Assembly (NCBI RefSeq): GCF_002886045.1
Contig: NZ_CP025791.1
Coordinates: forward strand, 2,247,001 to 2,311,000
Direction of reading: 5' to 3'
DNA: 64,000 nt
From: Flavivirga eckloniae
GTDB taxonomy: Bacteria; Bacteroidota; Bacteroidia; Flavobacteriales; Flavobacteriaceae
Shown: in pieces, positions 53,720 through 63,900 of the stretch
Layout of the letters: every line of letters begins with the position of its first letter
How positions within the stretch are numbered: the stretch's first letter is position 1
The notes under the pieces: generated by a model
Told to the model about the DNA's origin: nothing
The model's database searches: none
The model's input: only the letters and a program-made list of their open reading frames with translations
Translations under genes and position numbers: made by a program

Positions 53720-53755
53720 AAATAAAGCCTTTCTATTTTTAGAAAGGCTTTATTT
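53720..53755 (-). terminator. Intrinsic terminator of the actB-ctaD operon
   Basis: Perfect 16-bp stem AAATAAAGCCTTTCTA / TAGAAAGGCTTTATTT with loop TTTT, 26 bp past the ctaD stop; the strongest hairpin of the AAAGCCTTTC group in the window. On the minus strand it is followed by TTATAATTAATTG, so there is no long T tract beyond the stem's own ATTT end. Confidence 0.88.
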
Positions 53756-53780
53756 AATATGTTGAAAGTAGTACTAGCTA

Positions 53781-55571
53781 CTAGTGCTGTAATTCTTCTT
53801 CTCCTTCTTTTAAAGGGATATTTTGAGGCACAAAATCGGCATCATGTCCTGGTTTACTATAATCGTAAGCCCAACGATACACGTGTGGAATTTCACCTGG
53901 CCAATTTCCATGCATATGCTCTACTGGAGCTGTCCACTCTAATGTTGTAGATTTCCATGGGTTTTTCGTTGCTTTCTTTCCAAAGAAAATACTAGCAAAG
54001 AAGTTGTATAAATAAACGATTTGTACAACACCTCCTATTAAGGCAAATATGGTAATGATAACATTTACGTTAGCTAAATCATCAAATAATGGGAAGTTAC
54101 TATTGGTATAATAACGACGTGGTAGTCCTGCCATACCAATAAAGTGCATTGGGAAGAATACACCATAAGCACATACTGCAGTAATCCAGAAATGGATGTA
54201 ACCTAAATTCTTATTTAGCATACGTCCGTACATTTTAGGATACCAGTGGTAGATTCCTGCAAACATACCATATAATGCAGATATACCCATTACCAAGTGG
54301 AAGTGAGCCACTACAAAGTAAGTATCGTGTACATTAATATCTAAGGCACTATCTCCTAAAATAATTCCTGTTAAACCTCCTGTTATAAATGTTGATACAA
54401 AACCAATTGAGAATAGCATGGCTGGATTCATCTGTAAGTTACCCTTCCAGAGTGTTGTTATCCAGTTAAATGCTTTTACTGCTGATGGTATTGCAATTAA
54501 TAATGTTGTAAATGTAAATACAGATCCTAAGAATGGGTTCATTCCTGATACGAACATGTGGTGACCCCAAACGATTGTTGATAAAAATGCAATCGCTAGA
54601 ATAGATGCAATCATCGCACGGTAACCGAAAATTGGTTTACGCGAGTTGGATGCCATAATCTCTGAAACGAGTCCCATTGCTGGTAGTATTACAATATATA
54701 CTTCCGGGTGTCCTAAGAACCAGAATAAGTGTTCGAATAGAACCGGAGAACCTCCTTGATAATGCAATACTTCGCCTTGAATGAATATATCTGATAAGAA
54801 GAATGATGTTCCAAAACTTCTATCCATTATTAATAATAAGGCTGCTGATAATAATACTGGGAATGAAACCACACCAATTATAGCTGTAACAAAAAATGCC
54901 CAGATTGTTAATGGAAGTCTTGTCATAGACATTCCTTTTGTACGTAAGTTAATTACCGTAACAATATAGTTAAGCGATCCTAGTAATGATGATGCGATGA
55001 ATATGGCCATAGAAACTAACCATAACGTCATACCCATACCTGAACCTCCTTGAGCCATTGGTAAAGCACTTAACGGTGGATAGATTGTCCAACCTGCTGC
55101 CGCTGGTCCAGCTTCAACAAATAGGGATATTACCATGATTACACTCGATAAAAAGAATAACCAGTACGATACCATATTTAAAAAGCCTGAAGCCATATCA
55201 CGCGCTCCAATTTGTAACGGTATTAATAAGTTACTAAACGTACCACTTAAACCAGCTGTTAGTACAAAGAATACCATAATGGTACCATGAATGGTTACTA
55301 ATGCTAAATATATATCTGCATCCATAACACCGTCTGGCGCCCATTTACCTAGTAATGCTTCAAACAATACATTAGGTTCTTCTGGCCATGCGATTTGCAT
55401 ACGAAACATCATAGACATTAAAACACCTATAACTCCCATTATTGTACCGGTAACAAGGTACTGCTTGGCAATCATTTTATGGTCTTGACTAAATATATAT
55501 TTAGTTACAAACGTTTCTTTATGATGATGTCCGTGGTCGTCGTGTGCGTGAGTATCTGCGTGTGCTGACAT
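53781..55571 (-). CDS. ctaD: Cytochrome c oxidase subunit I
   Basis: 596 residues with twelve or more helices. Heme and copper ligands are intact: TIHGTIMVFF (low-spin heme His), WFLGHPEVYIVILP (CuB His with the cross-linked Tyr two turns away), WGHHMFVSG (CuB His pair) and DTYFVVAHFHLVMG (heme a3 and a His). The N-terminus is histidine-rich (MSAHADTHAHDDHGHHHKE, seven His). It is the catalytic subunit reducing oxygen and pumping protons in the inner membrane. Last gene of the ACIII-oxidase operon, 30 bp after ctaC. Confidence 0.97.
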   Translation of the reverse strand: MSAHADTHAHDDHGHHHKETFVTKYIFSQDHKMIAKQYLVTGTIMGVIGVLMSMMFRMQIAWPEEPNVLFEALLGKWAPDGVMDADIYLALVTIHGTIMVFFVLTAGLSGTFSNLLIPLQIGARDMASGFLNMVSYWLFFLSSVIMVISLFVEAGPAAAGWTIYPPLSALPMAQGGSGMGMTLWLVSMAIFIASSLLGSLNYIVTVINLRTKGMSMTRLPLTIWAFFVTAIIGVVSFPVLLSAALLLIMDRSFGTSFFLSDIFIQGEVLHYQGGSPVLFEHLFWFLGHPEVYIVILPAMGLVSEIMASNSRKPIFGYRAMIASILAIAFLSTIVWGHHMFVSGMNPFLGSVFTFTTLLIAIPSAVKAFNWITTLWKGNLQMNPAMLFSIGFVSTFITGGLTGIILGDSALDINVHDTYFVVAHFHLVMGISALYGMFAGIYHWYPKMYGRMLNKNLGYIHFWITAVCAYGVFFPMHFIGMAGLPRRYYTNSNFPLFDDLANVNVIITIFALIGGVVQIVYLYNFFASIFFGKKATKNPWKSTTLEWTAPVEHMHGNWPGEIPHVYRWAYDYSKPGHDADFVPQNIPLKEGEEELQH

Positions 55572-55601
55572 AATCTTATATCGTTTTATCTTTTAAATTT
55601 G

Positions 55602-56672
55602 TTAGTTAATTAGAGAGTTTTTGAATGCTTTCTGCTCTTTAATCCAAGCATCATATTCTTCTTGAGTTTCTACAACTATTTTCATTTGCATGTTGTAATG
55701 AGACTTTCCACAAATTTTGTTACATATTAACAAGTAATCAAATGTGTAAGGCTCTAAAGCTTCTTCTCCTTTTGCTAATAGTGGTTTACTATTTTCTACT
55801 CTAATATCATTAATTCTATTAACCTTCTCTTTCATTTGAGGTGTTTCCCTCATATCTGCAGTTGTAACTGTTGGCGTGAAACCAAATTGGGTAATCATAC
55901 CCGGTACACAGTTCATTTGCGCTCTAAAATGAGGCATATAAGCTGAGTGCAATACATCTTGCGAACGCATCTTGAATAATACCGGTTTTCCAACTGGTAA
56001 GTGTAGCTCTGTAGTTATTACATCGTCTTGTGCATTAGGATCAGATTCATCTAAACCTAAGATGTTAGCACGATCTATATCTATTAAACGTACATTAGCT
56101 TTTCCTAAAGTATTATCTGCTCCAGCGTATCTGGCTTTCCAGTTAAACTGCTGCGCATATAACTCAACTACTAGCGGATCGTCACTTTCATCAACACCCA
56201 TTATGTTAATCCAAGTGTTTAATCCGTAAATAATCAAACCTGCTAAAACGATTACTGGAATGATTGTCCAAATAGCTTCTAGCTTATTATTGTCTGCAAA
56301 GAATAATGCTTTCTTTCCTTTTTCACCCTTGTACTTATAAGCAAAGTAGTGTAATAAGAATTGTGTAATGGTTTGTACTATGAAGATAATTATCATAGAG
56401 ATAACCATCAAACTATCGATAGTAGGACCGTGTGCCGAAGCTGAATTTGACATTAATGGTAAATCACCCCATTTTATAAAGCACACTATGGTTATGATAT
56501 AAATGAAGGCTAAAAAACCCATCATTAAATATGCATTCATTGTGTTATCCTTATCGGTAGCAACTTGACTATTCTCGCCTTTGGTAGCTTGTGCCAAATC
56601 GAAAATCTTTACCATTTGCCAAATGGCTACTGAAATAAATACTAAAACTATAATTGTTAATAAAGCAGTCAT
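55602..56672 (-). CDS. ctaC: Cytochrome c oxidase subunit II
   Basis: 356 residues. N-terminal helices (about 3-22, 47-68, 86-110 and 133-155) precede a cupredoxin domain whose CuA ligands are all present: H242 (LHSAYMPHF), C317, C321, H325 and M328 (CNKICGKSHYNM). QFNWKARY is the conserved electron-entry aromatic region. No C-terminal cytochrome c domain is fused, so electrons probably arrive from ActE or a soluble carrier. It is the partner of ctaD and follows actF by 30 bp. Confidence 0.96.
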   Translation of the reverse strand: MTALLTIIVLVFISVAIWQMVKIFDLAQATKGENSQVATDKDNTMNAYLMMGFLAFIYIITIVCFIKWGDLPLMSNSASAHGPTIDSLMVISMIIIFIVQTITQFLLHYFAYKYKGEKGKKALFFADNNKLEAIWTIIPVIVLAGLIIYGLNTWINIMGVDESDDPLVVELYAQQFNWKARYAGADNTLGKANVRLIDIDRANILGLDESDPNAQDDVITTELHLPVGKPVLFKMRSQDVLHSAYMPHFRAQMNCVPGMITQFGFTPTVTTADMRETPQMKEKVNRINDIRVENSKPLLAKGEEALEPYTFDYLLICNKICGKSHYNMQMKIVVETQEEYDAWIKEQKAFKNSLIN

Positions 56673-56702
56673 TGTTATCGTTCGTCTTTATTTATATCTT
56701 AA

Positions 56703-58070
56703 TTAATAATGAAATTCTTCACTTTCTTTTCTAAAAGGATATCCTTTTACTAGCAATGGTGCTTTTGTTAAAGCGGTAAATACTATAAATATGAATAATC
56801 CAGCAAATAGTAATATTGAGCTTATTTCTGGAATTCCTATAAACCATCTGTCTCCAACTGTAGCTGGCATAATCATATTGAAAATATCAATATAATGACC
56901 TGCTAATATTACCAACCCTGCCATAACAACAAACCAAGGAATACGTTTGTAATCGGCATTCATTAACATAAGTATTGGGAATACAAAGTTCATAACTACC
57001 ATACCTAAGAATGGTAATTTGTAATCGCTAAAACGAGTTACGAAATAAGTTACCTCTTCTGGTATGTTAGAGTACCAGATAAGCATGAATTGAGAGAACC
57101 ATAAATACGTCCAGAAGATACTAAATGCAAACATGTACTTAGCAACATCATGTAAATGGTTTTCGTTTACAAATTCCAACTGTCCTTTAGACTTTAAGTA
57201 TAATGTGATTAAAGATAATACTGTTATTCCACTTACAAACATACTTGCAAACACATACCATCCAAATAAGGTAGAGAACCAGTGTGGATCTACACTCATA
57301 ATCCAGTCCCAAGACATCATAGATTCTGTATATATAAAGAATACTAAAAATCCTGCTGCTATACGGAATGACTTTTTAAAGTTGCTTTTATCTTCGGCTG
57401 TATCTTGTGCAATTGAAAATTTACGTGAAAAGTGACGGTATAAACTCCATCCTGCTATAAAAATTAAACCACGAATAATAAATCCTGTTTTGTTTAACCA
57501 ACCAGATTTACCTGCAACTAATTTATCGAAGTGCTCGCTTTCTGGATTTACCATATCTGGGTTCATCCATACGAATAAATGATCGCCAGCAAATATAGCT
57601 ATAGCTAATACGATTAAAGCTCCAGGTAGTAAATACGCCGTCATACCTTCCATGACTCTAAATAATACCGGAGACCATCCTGCCTGTGATGCAATTTGTA
57701 TGGCATAAAATGCCAATATTCCTAAAGCAATCATCATAAAGAAAAAGGCAGCTACGTATAAAGCAGACCATGGTCTGTTATGTATTTGATGCATGACATG
57801 TTCTACATGTTCTTTATGTGCATCTTCCCCTTGATGACCTGCATCTCCATGAGCTTTCTCGCCGTGTGAATCGGTTGCATGACCAGCTGTTGCTGTAGCA
57901 TGTCCTGCCACATCTCCATGACCACCATGATGAGCCTCTTCAACTTCAAGTAAGTGCTCAACTTCTTCAAAAGATTTATGAGATGTTATAAAACCATATC
58001 CAACACCTAGTAATCCTAAAACCATTAGGACGATTGAAAATGTCTTTAATTTATTTGAAAATGTATACAT
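56703..58070 (-). CDS. actF: Alternative complex III subunit ActF (quinone-binding membrane subunit)
   Basis: 455 residues with about ten helices of the NrfD-like/ActF type (TESMMSWDWIMSVDPHWFSTLFGWY, FSIFWTYLWFSQFMLIWYSNIPEEV). The region 47-97 is a histidine-rich soluble insertion with 13 histidines (for example HHGGHGDVAGH, KEHVEHVMHQIH), placed after the first helix. ActF belongs to the membrane part of ACIII, which oxidises menaquinol and passes electrons to cytochrome c or the oxidase. Operon context with actB-E and ctaCD is canonical for Bacteroidetes. Confidence 0.93.
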   Translation of the reverse strand: MYTFSNKLKTFSIVLMVLGLLGVGYGFITSHKSFEEVEHLLEVEEAHHGGHGDVAGHATATAGHATDSHGEKAHGDAGHQGEDAHKEHVEHVMHQIHNRPWSALYVAAFFFMMIALGILAFYAIQIASQAGWSPVLFRVMEGMTAYLLPGALIVLAIAIFAGDHLFVWMNPDMVNPESEHFDKLVAGKSGWLNKTGFIIRGLIFIAGWSLYRHFSRKFSIAQDTAEDKSNFKKSFRIAAGFLVFFIYTESMMSWDWIMSVDPHWFSTLFGWYVFASMFVSGITVLSLITLYLKSKGQLEFVNENHLHDVAKYMFAFSIFWTYLWFSQFMLIWYSNIPEEVTYFVTRFSDYKLPFLGMVVMNFVFPILMLMNADYKRIPWFVVMAGLVILAGHYIDIFNMIMPATVGDRWFIGIPEISSILLFAGLFIFIVFTALTKAPLLVKGYPFRKESEEFHY

Positions 58071-58092
58071 ATCTATAATAATCTTATCAATC

Positions 58093-58644
58093 TTACTTTT
58101 CTAAATCTGCTTTTAACTTCAACACGTAGGATACTACCTGCCAACGTTCTTCTTCTTTCAATTGGTTTGCATAAGAACCCATTGCATTTTTACCATAATA
58201 AATGGTATGGTAAATACTACCAGCAGTAATTGCTCTACCTGCATCGTCGTAACTTGGGATACCAAGTATTTTTTCTCGCTTTACAAGTTTCCCTTGTCCT
58301 TTACCTTTATTACCATGACAAATGCCGCAGTAAATGTCGTATAATGCTTTTCCTCTTTCTAAATCTACTTGAGTAGAATCCAAAGGGCTTACCAATGTTG
58401 TTTTAGCTAACTCGTAACCTGCTGTTGAATTTTCTATATCGAATGGAATGTGTCCTCTAGCAACAGTTCCTTTTACTGGCACCTGTGCTTCTACACCATT
58501 AGGAAACGCAGCTTCACCATAAGTTTCATATCCTGCAGATTCATACATATTAGGCATGAATTGATAGTTTGGTGCAGTATCGTTTTTACATGATACGGCT
58601 ACTAAAACCACTGCTACTACTAATATTTTAATTAAGCTTTTCAT
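58093..58644 (-). CDS. actE: Alternative complex III subunit ActE (mono-heme cytochrome c lipoprotein)
   Basis: 183 residues. An N-terminal lipoprotein signal with lipobox VAVSC (cysteine 19) is followed by a cytochrome c domain with heme motif CGICH (106-110) and a distal methionine in GKNAMGSYAN. The lipid anchor places it on the periplasmic side of the inner membrane, where it hands electrons from ActB/ActA to the oxidase. It has one CxxCH; ActA, the multi-heme subunit, is outside the window. It is 10 bp from actD and 22 bp from actF. Confidence 0.94.
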   Translation of the reverse strand: MKSLIKILVVAVVLVAVSCKNDTAPNYQFMPNMYESAGYETYGEAAFPNGVEAQVPVKGTVARGHIPFDIENSTAGYELAKTTLVSPLDSTQVDLERGKALYDIYCGICHGNKGKGQGKLVKREKILGIPSYDDAGRAITAGSIYHTIYYGKNAMGSYANQLKEEERWQVVSYVLKLKADLEK

Positions 58645-58653
58645 ATTACTAAA

Positions 58654-59187
58654 TTAATGCGCTTCTTTATCGACTAAATTAACTTCAACGGCTCCTGTTT
58701 CTGCAAGTAAACTTTCTAGTTCTTTTTCATTTCCATGAACTGCTATTTCCATTAAGAAATGATCATCTGTAGTTCTAGGATCAGGATTTTCAGCCTCTTT
58801 AAATGGCCACATTCTACTACGTAAGTAAAATGTTATTACCATTAAATGCGCCGCAAAAAATACCGTTAACTCAAACATAATTGGTACAAATGCTGGCATG
58901 TTTTCTAGATAACTAAAACTTGGTTTACCTCCAATATTTTGAGGCCAATCTTCTATCATAATGAAATTCATCATCGTGATAGCTACTGTTAAACCAACCA
59001 AACCGTACATAAATGCTGTAATAGCGATACGTGTTGGTGCCAAGCCCATAGCTTTGTCTAGTCCGTGAACCGGAAATGGTGTATATATCTCTTCGATATG
59101 ATGTTTTTCTGCCTTAACTTTCTTAACAGCCGACATTAATACATCATCATCCGTATAAATAGCGTGAATAACTTTTGAAGCTTCCAT
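58654..59187 (-). CDS. actD: Alternative complex III subunit ActD (DUF3341)
   Basis: 177 residues. The N-terminal cytoplasmic part (KVIHAIYTDDDVLMSAVKKVK, HHIEEIYTPFPVHGLDKAMGL) is the DUF3341 signature, followed by two membrane helices (about 58-80 and 100-122). ActD is a structural membrane subunit of ACIII without known cofactors. Spacing is 9-10 bp on both sides, indicating tight co-expression. Confidence 0.94.
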   Translation of the reverse strand: MEASKVIHAIYTDDDVLMSAVKKVKAEKHHIEEIYTPFPVHGLDKAMGLAPTRIAITAFMYGLVGLTVAITMMNFIMIEDWPQNIGGKPSFSYLENMPAFVPIMFELTVFFAAHLMVITFYLRSRMWPFKEAENPDPRTTDDHFLMEIAVHGNEKELESLLAETGAVEVNLVDKEAH

Positions 59188-59196
59188 TGACTATAT

Positions 59197-60951
59197 TTAG
59201 TTTATTAAATTTTTAGCTTGTCCAGACCAATCATCACGTTCTGCTCTTCCTGGGAAAGAACCTGTAATAGCGTCTAACAAGTCGTATTCTTTTTTCGTCA
59301 TCTTACTAACCTGAAGGAAGGTATAAATACCAATACTATTAAGGGTCTCTTCCATTTTTGGTCCGATACCATTAATTTTCTTCAAGTCATCAGCTGTTTG
59401 CGTTTCAACATCAAAAGATCCTATACTACCAAGTAAGTCACTTACTTTAGCTGTATTATCTTCTGTTGTATTATCTTCTTCAGTAGTAGGTGTTTCAGCT
59501 GCAGGTGCTGGCTTAGGAGCTTGTCCTCCTGAAGTTCTTGCATCTACGCCAGTTCCTACTAAACTCTCTCCTCTTTCTCTAATTTTCTTATAACGCTCTC
59601 CAGATGATTTTAAGATTGTCTTAACCTCTGCCTGTGCTATTACTGGGAATGTTCTAGAGTATAATAAGAACAATACAAAGAAGAATCCTATGGTTCCTAT
59701 AAAGATACCTATATCTACAAATGTTGGTGAGAACATCGTCCATGAAGATGGTAAGTAATCTCTATGTAATGATGTTACGATAATTACAAAACGCTCAAAC
59801 CACATTCCTATGTTTACTACAATAGAGATAAAGAAAGAGAACATAATACTTGTTCTTAGTTTCTTAAACCACATGAATTGCGGAGAGAATACATTACAAG
59901 TCATCATTGCCCAATATGCCCACCAGTAAGGTCCTGTTGCTCTGTTTAAGAATGCATATTGTTCGTATTCTACACCAGAATACCAAGCTATGAATAACTC
60001 TGTTATATATGCCACACCAACTATAGAACCCGTAATCATAATGACTATGTTCATTAATTCGATGTGTTGTACTGTTATATAATCTTCAAGGTTACACACT
60101 TTTCTCATGATAATAAGAAGCGTGTTTACCATGGCAAATCCTGAGAATACCGCTCCTGCAACGAAGTAAGGAGGGAAAATCGTGGTATGCCATCCTGGAA
60201 TTACAGACGTTGCGAAGTCAAACGATACAATAGTATGTACAGAAAGTACTAATGGTGTTGCTAAACCTGCAAGTACCAAAGATACTTCTTCAAAACGTTG
60301 CCAATCTTTAGCACGTCCAGACCATCCAAAACTTAATAGTGAGTATATTTTCTTTTGGAAAGGTTTAATGGCTCTATCTCTAAGCATAGCGAAATCTGGT
60401 AATAAACCAGTCCACCAGAATACTAACGATACCGATAAATACGTAGAGATCGCAAATACGTCCCAAAGTAATGGTGAGTTAAAGTTTACCCAAAGCGATC
60501 CGAATTGATTTGGTATTGGTAATACCCAGTATCCTAACCATGGACGACCCATGTGAATAATTGGGAATAAACCTGCTTGTACTACCGAGAAAATAGTCAT
60601 TGCCTCTGCAGAACGGTTAATTGCCATTCTCCATTTTTGACGGAATAATAATAGTACTGCAGAAATAAGTGTTCCTGCGTGACCAATACCTACCCACCAA
60701 ACAAAGTTAGTAATATCCCAAGCCCAACCTACGGTTTTGTTTAAACCCCAAGTTCCAATACCTGTAGATATTGTGTAAATAATACATCCAATTCCCCAAA
60801 GAAAAGCAGCTAGTGAGATACCAAAAACTATCCACCACTGTTTATTTGCTTTTCCTTCTACAGGTTTTGCCACATCTACAGTAACGTCGTGATATGATTT
60901 TTCTCCTGTAACTAAAGGTCTTCTAATAGGTGCTTCGTAATGAGACGCCAT
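59197..60951 (-). CDS. actC: Alternative complex III subunit ActC (NrfD-like) with C-terminal helix-hairpin-helix extension
   Basis: 584 residues. The first 450 or so are an NrfD/PsrC-like ten-helix membrane protein (WDITNFVWWVGIGHAGTLISAVLLLFRQKWR, SFDFATSVIPGWHTTIFPPYFVAGA) that binds quinone and may move protons. ActC proteins of this kind usually end near here. Here a low-complexity Pro/Thr/Glu linker (about 470-505) leads to a helix-hairpin-helix-like domain (about 520-584: ADDLKKINGIGPKMEETLN, then FLQVSKMTKKEYDLLDAI). The extension is in frame and free of stops. It faces the cytoplasm if helix count is as usual. Function of the tail unknown. Confidence 0.93.
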   Translation of the reverse strand: MASHYEAPIRRPLVTGEKSYHDVTVDVAKPVEGKANKQWWIVFGISLAAFLWGIGCIIYTISTGIGTWGLNKTVGWAWDITNFVWWVGIGHAGTLISAVLLLFRQKWRMAINRSAEAMTIFSVVQAGLFPIIHMGRPWLGYWVLPIPNQFGSLWVNFNSPLLWDVFAISTYLSVSLVFWWTGLLPDFAMLRDRAIKPFQKKIYSLLSFGWSGRAKDWQRFEEVSLVLAGLATPLVLSVHTIVSFDFATSVIPGWHTTIFPPYFVAGAVFSGFAMVNTLLIIMRKVCNLEDYITVQHIELMNIVIMITGSIVGVAYITELFIAWYSGVEYEQYAFLNRATGPYWWAYWAMMTCNVFSPQFMWFKKLRTSIMFSFFISIVVNIGMWFERFVIIVTSLHRDYLPSSWTMFSPTFVDIGIFIGTIGFFFVLFLLYSRTFPVIAQAEVKTILKSSGERYKKIRERGESLVGTGVDARTSGGQAPKPAPAAETPTTEEDNTTEDNTAKVSDLLGSIGSFDVETQTADDLKKINGIGPKMEETLNSIGIYTFLQVSKMTKKEYDLLDAITGSFPGRAERDDWSGQAKNLIN

Positions 60952-60981
60952 AATCCTTTTATAATTGTTTCTTAATTAATT

Positions 60982-63900
60982 TTATGCTTCGGTTGTATTT
61001 CTCACTTTCGTTTGATAGATCACGTTTGGTTTTGTTCCTACGTGCTCTAATAAGTGATACATACGATTATCTTCCTTAAGTTTTGCAACTTTACTTTCCT
61101 TATCGTTGATGTCTCCAAACGTCATAGCACCACTACTACATGCTGCAGAACATGCTGTTTGGAACTCATCTTTTCCTACTTTACGTCCATCACGTTTAGC
61201 ATCAAGAATCGTTTTCTGTGTCATTTGAATACACATAGAACATTTTTCCATCACACCACGAGAACGTACTACTACATCTGGGTTTAATACCATACGTCCT
61301 AAGTCATCATTCATATGATAATCGAACTCATCATTTCCGTTGTATAAGAACCAGTTGAAACGACGTACTTTATAAGGACAGTTGTTAGCACAATATCTTG
61401 TACCTACGCAACGGTTATATGCCATATGGTTTTGACCTTGACGACCGTGCGATGTTGCAGCCACAGGGCATACTGTTTCACAAGGTGCGTGGTTACAGTG
61501 CTGGCACATTACCGGTTGGAATGCTACTTGAGGGTTCTCTGAAGCGTTTTCCATTTCACCAAACTCACTTAATGAACTACCTAATCCAGATATATTATCC
61601 TTTTTAGTATTATCACCTTCAAATGACTCTTCTGATGAATAGTATCTATCAATACGTAACCAATGCATATCACGGCTACGACGCACTTCAGTTTTTCCTA
61701 CTACTGGTACATTGTTTTCTGCATGACAAGCAATCACACAAGCACCACAACCTGTACAGGCATTTAAATCGATTGATAAGTTGAAGTGATGTCCGATAGA
61801 ACGATCAAACTCATCCCATAAATCAACATCTGGTGATGTTACTGGAGTTTCCTTATGGTTTAAGGATACTACAGGAACGGCATTCCAGTGTTTCTTATCT
61901 TTAGTATTAAATACTTCTAAAGTGGTTTCTTTTACAATATCACCACGCCCCATTAGGGTATTGTGTAATTGTACCGAAGCAAACTCATGCTCTCCGGCAA
62001 CAGGCTCAATAGTTACATTTTGAACAGTATTGAATCCTTGATATAGTTTATAGGCGTTTACACCTGTTTGCATTTCGGTTTTTAAACCTTTGGTTTTTCC
62101 GTAACCAAATGCCAGTCCAACAGAACCTTTAGCTTGTCCTGGTTGAATCATTACAGGAACAGTAATAGTTGCTCCATTTACCGTAACGTTAGCATAACTA
62201 CCATTTAAAGCACCGTTTGCTACATGAGTATTCTCTAACCCTTTTTCGTCTGCATCTGCTTTTGAAATGGTTAGGTAATTATCCCAAGATGCTCTTGTAA
62301 TTGGATCTGGAAATTCTTGTAACCATGGGTTGTTGGCTTGTTGTCCATCACCCATACCTACTTTTGTATATAAGGTTAATTCTAATCCGTTACTTTTTGC
62401 AGAAGTTGCTAATGCTCTGGCTGCATTTCCAGAAGGCGCTGCTGTTTCGGCAGACTCTTCTGTAGCATCTGAGGCAGAAGCTTCAGAGGCTGGCCCCGCA
62501 GTCTCAACAGTTTCAGTAGCAATCGTTCCAACAAATACACCATCGTGTAACGCTTTGTTAAAAGAACCACCGCCTAGTATACCTGTACCCCAAGCATCTT
62601 TTATGTAATCATGGTAAGAAACATCATTTCCTGTCCATTTTAATAAAGCTTCTTGAAATTGTCTGGTATCGAATAAAGGACGAATAGTTGGTTGTGTTAA
62701 CGCATAATGTCCTTTTTTAATCTCAACATCTCCCCAAGATTCTAAGTAATGAGGTGCTGCTGCAACATATTGTGTTTCTGATGACGTTTCGTCTATTTTC
62801 ATAGAAAACGTAACAGATAATTTTGTCTTTTTTAACCCTTCAACAAAATCAGCAGCGTTTGGTAAAGTATAAACTGGATTTACACCACTCATTATAATTG
62901 CTCCAACTTTACCTGCTTTCATATCAGTAACTAACGCATCAACTGCCTTATCGTTACCTTGTCTTGTTTTAATAGGGGTATCTTTATCGAAAGCTTTACT
63001 CGCTAATGCTTCGTTTATTTCTAAAGCAACGGTTTGTGCATTTACATCTTGAATTCCTGTAACTACAACACCATTACTTCCTGCTTTCTTAAGCTGCGAA
63101 GCTGCACCTTTAATTGCTGCTTCTACTTTCTCTGGCAAACCATTTACCGAAACATTATTACCGGTAACCAGGCTATATAATTTTGCTAAAGCTAATTTTT
63201 GTTGGGTTGGTGTTAATGGCACACGTTTATCTGCATTGGCTCCAGTTAAAGACATATTAGACTCAAACTGAATATGACGTGACATTTTACCATGATCTGG
63301 CACTCTGTTTTTAGCATATCCAGAATCAAATCCACCACCTTGCCAATCTCCTAAGAAATCGGCTCCAACAGAAACGATAGTCATGGCTTTAGCGAAATCG
63401 TAACTTACTAATCCACGCTCTCCGTATTTAGCTTGGTAAGCATCTAATGCAGTCGATTCTGAAACAGCATCATAAACTACATGACGAACGTTACCATATT
63501 TTTCTTTGAATTCTGAAATTAGCTTACTTGTAGATGGACTTGCATATGTTTGTGTTAATAACACAATCTCCTGACCAGCACCACTTAGTTCTGCTAATTT
63601 CTGGGTTGTTTCAGAATCAAAAGCACTCCAAGAAATAGATTCTCCTGCTTTCTTAGGACTTTGAACTCTTAAACTGTCATACAAACCTAAAACTGATGCA
63701 TTCACTCTGGCATTAGCACTACCATTGGTAGCTGCCATAGTGTTATTTTCAATTTTAATTGGACGACCTTCTCTGGTTTTAACTAAAACACTCGCAAAAT
63801 CGAATCCGTCTGCAATGGTAGTTGCATAATAGTTGGCAACACCAGGAATAATTTCCGTTGGTTGTACAACGTATGGAATAGATTTTTTAACAGGACCTTC

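Larger units (their letters stand above)
53430..53780. other. Gene-free gap between the adhesin and ctaD
   Basis: 351 bp. It holds the adhesin promoter region with direct repeats (53513-53590) and the ctaD terminator (53720-53755). The sequence between is AT-rich without coding potential. Confidence 0.65.

Noticed and set aside
60982-63738. ActB starting at the ATG at 63738
   Set aside because: The frame continues upstream with a twin-arginine signal (RRDFLKYVGFSTAAASLA) to the window edge, so that ATG is internal and the gene is truncated by the window.
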